A stretch of DNA of 64,000 nt from Brooklawnia cerclae (GCF_011758645.1 NZ_JAAMOZ010000001.1:2294001-2358000), one strand, 5' to 3'. Numbered from the stretch's first letter, positions 39,208-49,551 are shown. Numbers and translations are program-made. Notes: generated by a model not told the origin, from the letters alone.

Positions 39208-39385
39208 CGAACCGGACGAGTCGGCGCGGCGTGTCCGATCAGGAATCGCCTGAACCGCGGGTTGAGGGTTTGTCCCCGGGAGGGTTCGGGACGACGCGCC
39301 CGCGTTCCGCCCCCGCCGGGGTTATGGAGCGTCGATAGGATGAGGAGGCACTTACCGGACGGCCGATGGATGGGGGCCCAATCTC

Positions 39386-40363
<978 letters not shown>

Positions 40364-40367
40364 CGCG

Positions 40368-41606
40368 GTGCAGCCCTGGCGGCGGCTCACACCTCGGGGA
40401 CGCATCGTCGCCCTGGGAGGCCTGGTGCTGGCCGCGGTCAGCCTGTGGCTGGGCCAACGCGACCTGTTCTGGTTGGGTGCGTTCGGCGTGGCCCTCGTGC
40501 TCGGCTCCGCGCTCATGGTCTCCGCACCTGTCCGCGGGCTGCGTCACGAACGCCGCATCCCGGCCCAGTCCGTGCCCGTGGGAACCCCGTTCACCGTGAC
40601 CCTCGAACTGCACGCCGAGGGACGGTCCCGCCCGCGCCTGCTGCACTTCGAGGAGGTCGTCTCGTCGGCGCTCGGGCCGCGCCCGAGATTCAGCCTCTCC
40701 GGCGGCGTGGGTGCCTGGGGCGAGGAATACAGCTATCCCCTCACCGCCACCCGGCGCGGTCGCCACCGGGTCGGCCCCCTGCTCGTGCGCAGCCTCGACC
40801 CGTTCGGACTGGCCCGGCACGACATGGCCTTCTCGACGAGCAGCGAGGTCGCCGTCGCACCGCGCGTCCACGAATTGGGCCGACTGGTCGGAGGGGCAGC
40901 CGGGACATCCGCCGAGGCTCGCACGAGTCGGGCCGGGCTCGTCGGCCAGGACGATGTGCTCGTCCGGCAGTATCGGCGCGGCGACGACGTACGACGCGTC
41001 CACTGGCGCTCGACCGCCCGGACAGGCGACCTGATGGTGCGCCGCGAGGAACAGGCCTGGCAGCCGGCCACCCGGCTGCTCCTGGACAACCGGCGCGACG
41101 CCCATGCCGGAGACGGCCCGGACAATTCGTTCGAGTGGGCCGTCTCGGCGACCGCATCCATCGGGCTTGCCCTGTTGTCGTTCGGGGCCACGCTCGATCT
41201 TTCGGACGCGGACGGCGTCCTCGACTCACACGACAACGACCGCACCGTGTGGGCCCAGCGTCTGCTCGATGCCATGACCGACGAGCAGCTCAGCTGGGCC
41301 CCCGACCTGATGGCGATGGCGAGAACGGAACACGGCCGACGACAGGAGGAGGCCGTGGCGGCCGTACTGGGACGGCTGACGGACGCCGACGTGGCCCTCC
41401 TGCTCGACCTGCACACGGGTTCGGGCAGCGCGGTGGCGATACTGCTGGACGTCGGCACCTTCGCCGGCCTGCCGCACGACCCGGCCACGGCGCTTCGGGC
41501 TCAGGCGCTGACCGATCACGGCTGGACGGTCGCCGTCGCGGACGCGCAGACCACCGTGCCGGCCGCGTGGGATCAGTTGCGCAACGCGGTGGAGGCTGCC
41601 GCATGA
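40368..41606 (+). CDS. DUF58 domain protein
   Basis: A 412-residue protein with two N-terminal membrane helices (about residues 13-50), a beta-rich middle, and the DUF58 core motif VRQYRRGDDVRRVHWRSTARTGDLMVRR (about residues 200-228), which forms part of a vWA-like fold. It is the standard partner of MoxR ATPases; a role in assembling an exported or envelope complex is inferred. GTG at 40368 lies 4 bp after the moxR stop, with GGGGCGG upstream. The stop overlaps the transglutaminase start (ATGA). Confidence 0.9.
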   Translation: MQPWRRLTPRGRIVALGGLVLAAVSLWLGQRDLFWLGAFGVALVLGSALMVSAPVRGLRHERRIPAQSVPVGTPFTVTLELHAEGRSRPRLLHFEEVVSSALGPRPRFSLSGGVGAWGEEYSYPLTATRRGRHRVGPLLVRSLDPFGLARHDMAFSTSSEVAVAPRVHELGRLVGGAAGTSAEARTSRAGLVGQDDVLVRQYRRGDDVRRVHWRSTARTGDLMVRREEQAWQPATRLLLDNRRDAHAGDGPDNSFEWAVSATASIGLALLSFGATLDLSDADGVLDSHDNDRTVWAQRLLDAMTDEQLSWAPDLMAMARTEHGRRQEEAVAAVLGRLTDADVALLLDLHTGSGSAVAILLDVGTFAGLPHDPATALRAQALTDHGWTVAVADAQTTVPAAWDQLRNAVEAAA

Positions 41607-43891
41607 GCACCCGGACGCCAACGCGAGCGGCCACGACAGACCCGGCGCCCGCGCGGACCAGGAGCGTGCCCGTCGCCACGACCCGCGACACCCTCGCCGT
41701 CGGGTTGGCGGCGGTCCTCGCCGCCCTCCCCCTGCAGCAGGTGACCGACGACCGGCGCTTCTGGGCGGCGGCCATCGCCGTGGTCGTGGTGCTCCAGCTC
41801 ATCGCCGCCGCGACGCGGGCCCTCGCGCACCGCGCCTGGCTGCCGTCGCTCGTGCAGGTGGTCGTGCTCACCCTGGGCACCTGGGTCGCGGCCGGGCTGC
41901 AGACCGGTCTCCTGCTGGGTGTGCCTCCCTGGGGGTCGATCGAACTGGTGGTCCGGACCGCGGCTCAGCACATCGCCACGCAACCGGCGCCCATGGCCGC
42001 CGACGACGCCACCCTGATCGTCCTCACCGCGGCCGTCGGGATCATGTGCCTCCTGGTGGACTTCTGCTTCGTCGTCCTGGGCAGCGGGCTGCTCGCCGTC
42101 CTCCCGCTCCTCGGCAGCTACCTGGCGGCATCGGTGGTCAACACGCAGGCGGTGTGGCCGGGCAGCATGGTCGCGGTCTGCGCGGCCTGGCTGCTGCTGT
42201 TGGCGACCCGCACCATCGACCACGATCGCCGCTGGTCCCGGGGTCTGGCGCGTAGCACGGGCTCTCGCCCGGGAGCGGCGGTCTTCGTCGCCCGCGCCCT
42301 GCAGCTGGGCGCCCCCGCGGTCGCCCTGGCCCTGGTGGCGGGACTCGCCGTGCCCGCGGTCGGGGCCCGCGACCTGTGGCAACCGGGCGGTGACGGAACC
42401 GTGCAGCTGGTCGACCCGAGCATCGACCTCAGCGAGAACCTGCGGCAACCCGAAGACCTGCCCCTGCTCGCCTACACGACCACGGCGACCGGTGGCGTCT
42501 ACCTCCGTACCAGCACATTGACGACGGTGAACGACAGCGGCTGGGTGCAGATCGACATGAGCATCCAGCAGGGCTTCCCCTCGCGCGCGCCCGGGGTGTC
42601 CGGCACGAGGCCCACCATCGACACCCAGATCAGCATCGGCGACTTCGCCTCGGTCTACCTGCCCGCCCCGTACGCCCCCAGTTCCTGGGCGGCCGAGGGA
42701 CGCTGGGGCTACGATCCCGTGAGCCTCACCGTGCTGAGCACGGATCGCCAGCTGGGCGCCGAAGCGACCCGCGACCTGACCTATTCCGTGGAGAGCCTGG
42801 TCGTCGACCCGACCTCGGAGCAACTGGCGGACGCGGTGGCGGGCACGCCACCGGAAGGCAGCGCGGCCACCGAGGTGCCCGACGACGTGCCGGAGGAGAT
42901 CATCGAGTTGGCGAGGCAGATCACCGCTGACGCGACGACCGACGGCCAGAGGGCGGTCGCCATCCAGAACTGGCTGCGCGACCCGACGCGGTTCACCTAC
43001 GACGTCAACGCTCCCGACGGCACCGGCTACGAGGTGCTGGTCAACTTCCTTCTCGACTCACGGTCGGGATACTGCGTGCACTTCGCGGCCGCGATGGCGT
43101 TGATGGCTCGCGTCGTGGGCATCGGCTCCCGGGTGGCGGTCGGGTTCACACCCGGTGAGCAGCAGGCCGACGGATCGTGGGTCGTCTCGGCCCACGACAT
43201 GCATGCCTGGCCCGAGCTCTACTTCAGCGGGATCGGCTGGGTGCGGTTCGAGCCGACGGTCTCGATCGGGAACGATCCGAGCTGGACCCAGCTGGAGCAG
43301 GAGCAACCGCAGTCGGAACCGACGACGACCACGACGAGTGCACCTACCACCCAGGCGTCGACGAGCACGCCCTCGGCGACGCCCAGCGAATCCGCCACCG
43401 ACGAGACGGACGAGCCCGCCGGCACCGAGGCGCCCGCTGACTACGGCTGGCTGTGGTGGATCGTGGCCGCTCTCGCCGTGGCGGCCGCACCCGGTCTGAT
43501 CCGCGCGGCACTCCGGTTGCGGAGGACCAGCGGGCGCGGTGACGCGTCCCGGCGCATCGGCGGAGCCTGGCAGGAACTGCGTGCGAGCGCGATCGACCTC
43601 GGCGTGGGGTGGCCGGACGGGACCCCCAGGCACGTGTCCGAGGCGCTGTCCCCCACCCTCGACGCCGCGGGCGGGGAAGCACTCGACCGCGTGGCGGTGC
43701 TCGAAGAACGCGCCCGCTACGCGGCGGGTGTGCCACAGGACGCGACCGTGGCGACCGATGTCGCGCTGGTCACGAAGCAGTGGCGTACGAGAGTGGGCAC
43801 ATGGACGAGGCTGTGGACCAGGATCGTGCCACGCTCCCTGTTTCCCCGCTCGCTGTCGACATCCTCGTCGGCTCTGCGAGACCTGCGGTGA
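41603..43891 (+). CDS. TgpA-type transglutaminase-like membrane protein
   Basis: A 762-residue protein with six to seven N-terminal membrane helices (residues about 28-260, DUF3488-like), an extracytoplasmic transglutaminase domain, a Thr/Ser/Pro linker (TTTTTSAPTTQAST...), one more helix near residue 615, and a cytoplasmic C-terminal domain (DUF4129-like). The catalytic Cys491 (RSGYCVHFAA) and His534 (AHDMHAWPE) are present; the third residue lies in WVRFEPT, where Glu replaces the common Asp. The fold and topology match TgpA of Pseudomonas, an essential membrane protein. In-frame longer readings overlap DUF58 and are rejected. Confidence 0.9.
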   Translation: MSTRTPTRAATTDPAPARTRSVPVATTRDTLAVGLAAVLAALPLQQVTDDRRFWAAAIAVVVVLQLIAAATRALAHRAWLPSLVQVVVLTLGTWVAAGLQTGLLLGVPPWGSIELVVRTAAQHIATQPAPMAADDATLIVLTAAVGIMCLLVDFCFVVLGSGLLAVLPLLGSYLAASVVNTQAVWPGSMVAVCAAWLLLLATRTIDHDRRWSRGLARSTGSRPGAAVFVARALQLGAPAVALALVAGLAVPAVGARDLWQPGGDGTVQLVDPSIDLSENLRQPEDLPLLAYTTTATGGVYLRTSTLTTVNDSGWVQIDMSIQQGFPSRAPGVSGTRPTIDTQISIGDFASVYLPAPYAPSSWAAEGRWGYDPVSLTVLSTDRQLGAEATRDLTYSVESLVVDPTSEQLADAVAGTPPEGSAATEVPDDVPEEIIELARQITADATTDGQRAVAIQNWLRDPTRFTYDVNAPDGTGYEVLVNFLLDSRSGYCVHFAAAMALMARVVGIGSRVAVGFTPGEQQADGSWVVSAHDMHAWPELYFSGIGWVRFEPTVSIGNDPSWTQLEQEQPQSEPTTTTTSAPTTQASTSTPSATPSESATDETDEPAGTEAPADYGWLWWIVAALAVAAAPGLIRAALRLRRTSGRGDASRRIGGAWQELRASAIDLGVGWPDGTPRHVSEALSPTLDAAGGEALDRVAVLEERARYAAGVPQDATVATDVALVTKQWRTRVGTWTRLWTRIVPRSLFPRSLSTSSSALRDLR

Positions 43892-43924
43892 GACCCTGGG
43901 GCATCACCGCAGCGATGGAACAGG

Positions 43925-44296
43925 TCAGAGATCGCCTTCCTGTCGACGGCGCCAGCGATCCTCCATGCGTCCCATGAAGGGCTCGGACGAAGGTTTCGCC
44001 TGCGGGCGTGTCGCGGTCTGAGCGTCCGTCACCTTGCGCCAGGACCCGAGCGCCACGATCGTCGCCGTGAACATGAGCACGAACCCGAGAACGCTGAGCA
44101 CCCAGACGGTCTGCATCCCGGCGACGAGTAGCACGAGCCCGAGCAGGAAGACAAGACCTGCCAACGTTGCCCGGCGGCCATGGATCTGTCGGGGAGTGTT
44201 CCGGGACCCGAGCGTCTGTGCGAGCTTCGGATCCTCTGCGGCGAGTGAGGCCTCGAGCTGCGCGAGCAGCTTCTGCTCCTCTTCTGAAAGTGCCAT
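43925..44296 (-). CDS. DUF3040 membrane protein
   Basis: A 123-residue protein: the actinobacterial DUF3040 start ALSEEEQKLLAQLEASLAAEDPKLA (an acidic helix), two adjacent membrane helices (about residues 47-88), and a polar tail. Function unknown; genes of this family commonly sit by the division cluster between transglutaminase and dinB or HEPN genes. ATG at 44296 has GGAGGGAGG 3-4 nt upstream. A TACACT -10 at 44361-44366 gives a leader of about 60 nt. It converges on the transglutaminase gene. Confidence 0.9.
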   Translation of the reverse strand: MALSEEEQKLLAQLEASLAAEDPKLAQTLGSRNTPRQIHGRRATLAGLVFLLGLVLLVAGMQTVWVLSVLGFVLMFTATIVALGSWRKVTDAQTATRPQAKPSSEPFMGRMEDRWRRRQEGDL

Positions 44297-44557
44297 GTCC
44301 CTCCCTCCTGCCACCTTCCGGCGGGAGCTTGTCGCCCCGCCACTGTGCTTGTGTCTCTCCAGTGTATGCGCGGCGGGGTATCGGTGACGACTTCAACGGG
44401 GACGAGCCGACCGTGTTCGTCTCCAGCGGATTCGCGCCGTCGATCGAGGCATCCACGAGCAGCGGGACGAGGCTGGGGGGCCGGCCCGGCCGGCTGCTCC
44501 GGAGGAGCTGTCCGATCCGTGGGTCGCCCCTGCCCGCGGCTCGTCCCGACTCGCGGG

Positions 44558-45073
44558 TCAGCCCTGTTCACGGCTCGTCCCCGCATGGCCGACCCGGCGT
44601 CGGCGGCACCGGAGGAGGTGCCGGTCGACCTCGTCCAGGAAGAGCGGGATGCCACGCACCAGGTCGTCCACCTGGCGGCCGCTCAACGGCGGGCGTCCCT
44701 CCAGCGCCGCGAAGTAGGACGCCCATTCGGCGAACCGCGGCACCTGGTGCGCCAGCCTCGTCCACAGCTCGACGGGGTCGAGGATCGGCCGCCCACCCGG
44801 TCTGTCACCCAATGCCGCGACCGCCCCCTGGCGGGCCGCGAGCATCGCCGCGCGGTATCGGCCCCCGGCGGTGGATGCCAGGTCCGCCTCGGTCGCCCGG
44901 GAACGTGCCCGCGACAGATCCGTCCGCACGCGACGATCCGCCACGGGCTGCGGCGTACGTCCCGCCGCCGCGACCCGCTCGGCCGCCTCGCCCCGCACAG
45001 TCTCGTCGCCTCGTCCGGCGTCTTCCTCGCTTCGCTCTGCGCGTGGCACGACCAGTTCGTCACGGACTCGCAT
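44558..45073 (-). CDS. SAV_6107-type HEPN domain protein, predicted SOS-controlled
   Basis: A 171-residue soluble protein. The N-terminal 60 residues are charged and Arg-rich; the C-terminal part (about residues 65-160) is all-helical and resembles the HEPN SAV_6107 family: YRAAMLAARQGAVAALG, then VELWTRLAHQVPRFAEWASYFAALEG and VDDLVRGIPLFLDEVDRHL. HEPN proteins include nucleases with an RX4-6H motif; that motif is not evident here, so no activity is claimed. ATG at 45073 has GGGGGTGGG 3 nt upstream. A perfect LexA box lies 17 bp upstream. In many actinobacteria the neighbour is dinB, which is absent here. Confidence 0.75.
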   Translation of the reverse strand: MRVRDELVVPRAERSEEDAGRGDETVRGEAAERVAAAGRTPQPVADRRVRTDLSRARSRATEADLASTAGGRYRAAMLAARQGAVAALGDRPGGRPILDPVELWTRLAHQVPRFAEWASYFAALEGRPPLSGRQVDDLVRGIPLFLDEVDRHLLRCRRRRVGHAGTSREQG

Positions 45074-45090
45074 TGACCCACCCCCAGGAA

Positions 45091-45106
45091 TCGAACATGC
45101 GTTCGA
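45091..45106 (-). promoter_or_regulatory. LexA (SOS) box
   Basis: TCGAAC-ATGC-GTTCGA, a perfect match to the actinobacterial SOS box TCGAAC(N4)GTTCGA. It lies 17 bp before the HEPN gene start on the minus strand and 190 bp before helD on the plus strand, where an unrelated -10 (TAGGCT at 45269) lies closer. Control of the HEPN gene is therefore the likely function. Confidence 0.88.
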
Positions 45107-45296
45107 ACGAGTCTCCACTATGCGCCACCTCGGAGCGCGGGTCAAGACCGCAGCGGCCGGACGCGAGTGGTGCCCCCGTCCACGCCGGTGGACCAGCCCG
45201 GCACGCCCCGGCGCCCGCACCGCGTCCCGGGTGAATGGGACTGTCACACCGCCGTTGGACGCGAGGGATAGGCTGGATCTTCCGGTTTTTGTGAGG

Positions 45297-47567
45297 ATGG
45301 GATCTCCCTTGACTGAACCTAACTCTCGCAGTGCAGACCAGACTCTGGCGCATGAGCTCGCGATCGAACAGGCGCACGTCGACAAGGTGTACGCCCAACT
45401 CGAATCGGCGGCGGCCTCCGCACGGCAGGTCGAGGCCGAGAGCCGCGCCAAGTTCCACACCGACCGCTCGGACTGGGTCCGGGAGGAGGACGGTACCGCA
45501 CTGTTCGAACGCGACGCGTTCGCCTATCAGGCCGCACGCAGGCTCGCCATCCTCGACGCGCAACACGAGGGCCTCGTGTTCGGGCGTCTCGACTTCGCCT
45601 CGGACGAGGATCGCTACGTCGGCCGACTGGGCGTCCGCGACGCTGACTACGAGCCGCTGGTCATCGACTGGCGCGCCCCGGCGGCGGAGCCGTTCTACCG
45701 CGCCACCGCCCAGGACCCCATGGGAGTCGTTCGGAGGCGCGTGCTGAGATGCCGGGACGACCGGGTGATCGGCATCGAGGACGACCTGCTCGACCCCGAC
45801 GACGACAACAACCTGGTCGTGATCGGCGAGGGCGCGCTCATGGCCGCCCTGCAGCGAGCCCGCGGCCCGCAGATGCGCGACATCGTCGCCACCATCCAGG
45901 CCGAGCAGGACGAGGCGATCCGCGCTCCTTACCAGGGCGTCACGATCATCTCGGGCGGCCCCGGAACCGGCAAGACCGTCGTGGCCCTGCACCGAGCCGC
46001 GTTCCTCCTCTACACGCATCGGCGCCGTCTCGAACAGGGCGGTGTACTGGTCGTCGGACCGACCGATGTGTTCATGAACTACATCGAGCGCGTCCTGCCC
46101 GGCCTGGGCGAGGACTCGGTGACGCTCAGGTCGGTCGGCGAACTGGCGACCGACGTGCTGGGCTTCGCCAGCCAGTCGGTGGACGACGCCGCCGCGGCAG
46201 TGCTGAAGGGCAGCCTGCGCATGCTGCAGGTACTGCGGCGCGCGGTCAACGAGCCCCTCACACCGGCGGACCTGCGCCTGCGCGTGAGCGTCAAGGGCGA
46301 GATCCTGACGGTCGAGGCATCCGAGCTGTCCGCGATCCGGCGCGACGTCCTCGCGTCCCACAAGGCCAACAGGGCACGTCCCGCGGTCGAGAAATCGCTG
46401 CTGGACGCGCTGTGGGCCAAGCTGCCGACCGATGTGGCCGCCGTCCTCGATCTCCCGCGCGATCTCTTCGAGGAGATCGTCACGTCGCAAGCGTCCTGGG
46501 TCATGTTCTGCAACGCGTGGTGGCCGGCTCTCACCCCCGAGTCGGTGCTGAGCCGCCTGGCCGATCCGGCGATGCTGCACAAGTTCGCCCACGGGGTGCT
46601 GGACGACGACGAGGAGGCGACCCTCATGGCGAGCTTCGAGCACGCGCGGGGATTCGTCCCGGACGCCGACAACCGTCGCCCGGCCTGGACCGTCGGCGAC
46701 ATCGCACTGCTGGACGAACTCGAAGCCATGATCGGCCCGATGCCCGAGCAGCCCGAGACCGACCCGACTTTGTTCCTCGCCGACGGCGCCGACGTGGCCG
46801 AGGTGGTCACGCTCGCCGACAAGCTGACCACCCGTCGCGAGGTCGACCCGGACGACGAGGGTGTCACCACATTCAGCCATGTGCTCGTGGACGAGTCGCA
46901 GGACATCACGCCGATGCAATGGCGGATGCTCCGCCGCCGTGGCCCGCAGGCGTCCTGGACCCTGGTGGGCGACCCCGCCCAGAGTTCGTACCCCAACACG
47001 GAGGAGTCACGCCGGGCGCTGCGCGACCTCATCGGCAAGGGTCAGTCGCGCACCTTCCGGCTGTCGACGAACTACCGTTCCCCCGCCGAGGTCATGGATC
47101 TCGCCGGGCGTGTGATCCGCTCGGTGTTGCCGGACGCCGACCTGCCCGCCGCGGTGCGCCGCACCGGCGTCCAGCCCCGGCTGCTGTCGAGCCGGCCGGA
47201 CCGGCTCGGTGAGCAGCTCGGCCGCATCGTGCGACAGCTGTCGGACGAGGTCGAGGGCAGCATCGCCGTGGTCACTCCCCCGAGCCGGGCCGACGCCGTC
47301 CGCGCCCTGGTGGGAACCATGCCGCTGCCGGTGGGCGTCTCGTCACGGCTGGTCGTCGTCACCGCACTGCAGGCCAAGGGCCTGGAGTTCGACGCGGTGA
47401 TCGTCCTGGCCCCCGACGAGATCATCGCCGAGACCCCCGGCGGGGTCCGCGTCCTCTATGTGGCGCTCACACGGCCGACGCAGCGGCTCGTGACGCTGGA
47501 CCTCACCGATGGCCTTCCCGGAGCATGGCAAGAATCTCTCGAGTCGCCGCTGAGCGATTCTGCGTGA
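45297..47567 (+). CDS. helD: HelD-type (UvrD/PcrA superfamily) RNA polymerase-recycling ATPase
   Basis: HelD removes stalled RNA polymerase from DNA and can give rifampicin tolerance in actinobacteria. The 756-residue product has an N-terminal coiled-coil arm (residues about 10-70) that enters the secondary channel, Walker A ISGGPGTGKTVVALHR (about 215-230), superfamily 1 motifs LVDESQDITPMQW, VGDPAQSSYP, STNYRSPAEV and ALQAKGLEFDAV, and the C-terminal LYVALTRPTQRL. Start is ATG 45297 or TTG 45309; the latter has GGATGGGA 6 nt upstream. Its last 65 bp overlap the 3' end of metF on the other strand. Confidence 0.9.
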   Translation: MGSPLTEPNSRSADQTLAHELAIEQAHVDKVYAQLESAAASARQVEAESRAKFHTDRSDWVREEDGTALFERDAFAYQAARRLAILDAQHEGLVFGRLDFASDEDRYVGRLGVRDADYEPLVIDWRAPAAEPFYRATAQDPMGVVRRRVLRCRDDRVIGIEDDLLDPDDDNNLVVIGEGALMAALQRARGPQMRDIVATIQAEQDEAIRAPYQGVTIISGGPGTGKTVVALHRAAFLLYTHRRRLEQGGVLVVGPTDVFMNYIERVLPGLGEDSVTLRSVGELATDVLGFASQSVDDAAAAVLKGSLRMLQVLRRAVNEPLTPADLRLRVSVKGEILTVEASELSAIRRDVLASHKANRARPAVEKSLLDALWAKLPTDVAAVLDLPRDLFEEIVTSQASWVMFCNAWWPALTPESVLSRLADPAMLHKFAHGVLDDDEEATLMASFEHARGFVPDADNRRPAWTVGDIALLDELEAMIGPMPEQPETDPTLFLADGADVAEVVTLADKLTTRREVDPDDEGVTTFSHVLVDESQDITPMQWRMLRRRGPQASWTLVGDPAQSSYPNTEESRRALRDLIGKGQSRTFRLSTNYRSPAEVMDLAGRVIRSVLPDADLPAAVRRTGVQPRLLSSRPDRLGEQLGRIVRQLSDEVEGSIAVVTPPSRADAVRALVGTMPLPVGVSSRLVVVTALQAKGLEFDAVIVLAPDEIIAETPGGVRVLYVALTRPTQRLVTLDLTDGLPGAWQESLESPLSDSA

Positions 47568-48390
47568 AGAAGTGCAGGCCTGGCGCTCCGCCGGCCAGCA
47601 GCCGCTCGCACAGCTCCGCGGCGATCCGGCACCCGACCGTACGCACGGCGTCCGGGTCGTCGGGGGCGCGCAAGAGTTCCTCGGCGACGCGCGCGGGAAT
47701 ATCGGCGTGCGAGAGTTCGGCGAACTTGCCCAGCTGCCGCACGCTGGTCACGGGCATGATCCCGCCGAGCACCGGGAGCGTGCATCCGGCGTGGCGCGCC
47801 CTCGCCACGAGCTCGAAGTAGTGGCCCGAGTCGAAGAAGAGCTGCGTCACCGCGAACGATGCGCCCGCCTGCTGCTTAGCCAGCAGAATCCGGGTGTCCT
47901 GTTCGAGGGTCGAGGACGCGTGGCCGTCGGGGAAGGCCGCCACGCCCACGCAGTAGTCGCCACGTGAGCCGATGAGCTCGACCAACTCGGTGGCGTTGGA
48001 CAGCCCGCCCGGGAAGGGTTCCCACGGCGTCGACGGCCCACCGGGCATGTCCCCGCGGATCGCGAGGATATTGCGCACCCCGGCGTCCCCGTAGGCGTCG
48101 ATGACGGCCTTGAGCTGATCGACGGTCTGTCCCGTGCACGTCAGATGGCCCATGACGCGGAAGTCGGTCGATGCGAGGATGCCCATCGTCGCGTCCAGGG
48201 TTCGCTGCCGGCTCGATCCGTTGGCGCCGTAGGTCACCGACACGAAGTCGGGACGCAACGGCTCCAGTTGCGCGATCGTCTCGGTGAGCCGCTGCTGGCC
48301 GTCGGCGTCCTTCGGGGGGAAGAACTCGAAGCTGAAGGTGGGGCCGGTGGCGGATGCGAGCAGATCGGCGATGGTGTCGGGCGACGGCAT
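47503..48390 (-). CDS. metF: Methylenetetrahydrofolate reductase
   Basis: It reduces 5,10-methylene-THF to 5-methyl-THF for methionine synthesis, using FAD. The 295-residue TIM barrel is of normal length. FSFEFFPPKDADGQQRL (active-site Glu), SVTYGANGSSRQRT, GHLTCTG, LAIRGDMP, and QLFFDSGHYFELV match the family. ATG at 48390 follows a leaderless TAGAGT box 6 nt upstream. It is divergent from the polyprenyl synthase gene and overlaps helD at the 3' end. The metF/prenyl synthase pair resembles Rv2172c-Rv2173. Confidence 0.95.
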   Translation of the reverse strand: MPSPDTIADLLASATGPTFSFEFFPPKDADGQQRLTETIAQLEPLRPDFVSVTYGANGSSRQRTLDATMGILASTDFRVMGHLTCTGQTVDQLKAVIDAYGDAGVRNILAIRGDMPGGPSTPWEPFPGGLSNATELVELIGSRGDYCVGVAAFPDGHASSTLEQDTRILLAKQQAGASFAVTQLFFDSGHYFELVARARHAGCTLPVLGGIMPVTSVRQLGKFAELSHADIPARVAEELLRAPDDPDAVRTVGCRIAAELCERLLAGGAPGLHFFTQNRSAATREILAMLREGHR

Positions 48391-48396
48391 GAATCC

Positions 48397-48402
48397 ACTC
48401 TA
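48397..48402 (-). promoter_or_regulatory. Leaderless -10 box TAGAGT of metF
   Basis: TAGAGT, 6 nt, then the metF ATG. The divergent promoter for the prenyl synthase is 48 bp away. Confidence 0.55.
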
Positions 48403-48449
48403 CGGGCGCTGCCGCGAACGGCGATCCCGAGGCCTGAGGGGTGGACCAC

Positions 48450-48455
48450 TAGCAT
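48450..48455 (+). promoter_or_regulatory. Leaderless -10 box TAGCAT of the prenyl synthase
   Basis: TAGCAT followed by 7 nt and the ATG at 48463, with no ribosome binding site. Confidence 0.55.
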
Positions 48456-48462
48456 CTCTGCC

Positions 48463-49551
48463 ATGAGACCAGACCCGGCCGATCCCACGTCCACCGATTT
48501 CCGCGAGGCCGTCGGCACCCGGTTGGGCGCTCATCTCGACACGATGGCCGCACGCCTGGAACCGGTCTCCCCCATCCTGCCGGTGCTCGTCGACGTGGCG
48601 CGCGACCTCACCGCCGGCGGGAAACGGCTCCGTCCGGGGTTCGCCTACTGGGGTTGGATCGCCGCCGCGGGCACCGACGATGTGCCGGAGGCCTTGCTGG
48701 GGGCGGTGAGCGCCTTCGAGTTGCTGCACGTCGGGGTCCTCATCCACGACGACGTCCTCGACGGCTCGGACACCCGGCACGGCCGTCCGGCCGCCCACCG
48801 GCAGTTCGAGGCGTGGCATCGGGCCGGTGGCGGCTCCGGTGACGCGGAAGCGTTCGGGCGGGCGATGGCCGTGCTGCTGGGCGACCAGCTGATCGTCTGG
48901 TCCGGGGAGCTCGCCACCACCGCCGGGCTGGAGCCCGACGCCTGGCACCGCGCGGCCCCCTACTGGCACGCGGTGCGCACCGAGGTGAACTCGGGGCAGG
49001 TGCTCGACGTCTGCGCCCAGTACGGGGTGGGACGCGACCCCGGTGCCAGCGCCGAGCAGGTCGCCACCCGCGTCCTGGAGGAGAAAACCTCCCGCTACAC
49101 CGTGCAACGCCCTGTTCAGTTCGGTGCGGCGGCGGGTGGTGCGGACGAGCACGCGATCGATGCTCTGGGACGATTCGGACTCGCGCTCGGACGAGCGTTC
49201 CAGCTGCGCGACGACCTGCTCGGCGTGTTCGGCGACGAGACGACCACCGGCAAGCCCGCCGCCGGCGACCTGCGCGAGGGCAAGCGGACCGTCCTCGTGG
49301 CGAGGGCACTGGAATCGTCCCCGGACGCCGCCGAGCTGCAGGGCCTGCTCGGGCGCGCCGACCTGACCGATCCGCAGATCGACCGGGCGCGGGGGATCCT
49401 CGTCGACAGCGGAGCGGTCGAATCCGTGGAGCAGACGATCACCCGTGACTACGCGCGGGCGCTGGCGGAACTCGACGCGGCGCGCATCACGGCTCCCGGC
49501 CGCCAGGCACTGGCGGAGTTGGCGCGCATGTGCGTGGAGCGCGACGCCTGA
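48463..49551 (+). CDS. Polyprenyl (geranylgeranyl-type) diphosphate synthase
   Basis: It condenses isopentenyl diphosphate onto allylic diphosphates. The 362-residue product has GGKRLRPGF, the first Asp-rich motif HDDVLDGSDTRHG (here DDVLD), the second FQLRDDLLGVFGDE (DDLLG), and EKTSRYTVQRP. It resembles the IdsA type of mycobacteria (Rv2173) in the same neighbourhood. The residues before the first Asp motif (LHVGVLIHDD) contain small side chains, hinting at a mid-length product, but chain length is not settled by sequence reading. ATG at 48463 is set by the leaderless box. Confidence 0.92.
   Translation: MRPDPADPTSTDFREAVGTRLGAHLDTMAARLEPVSPILPVLVDVARDLTAGGKRLRPGFAYWGWIAAAGTDDVPEALLGAVSAFELLHVGVLIHDDVLDGSDTRHGRPAAHRQFEAWHRAGGGSGDAEAFGRAMAVLLGDQLIVWSGELATTAGLEPDAWHRAAPYWHAVRTEVNSGQVLDVCAQYGVGRDPGASAEQVATRVLEEKTSRYTVQRPVQFGAAAGGADEHAIDALGRFGLALGRAFQLRDDLLGVFGDETTTGKPAAGDLREGKRTVLVARALESSPDAAELQGLLGRADLTDPQIDRARGILVDSGAVESVEQTITRDYARALAELDAARITAPGRQALAELARMCVERDA

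Noticed and set aside
45091-45106. SOS control of helD rather than the HEPN gene
   Set aside because: The box is 190 bp from helD with a separate -10 (TAGGCT) close to helD; it is 17 bp from the HEPN start.
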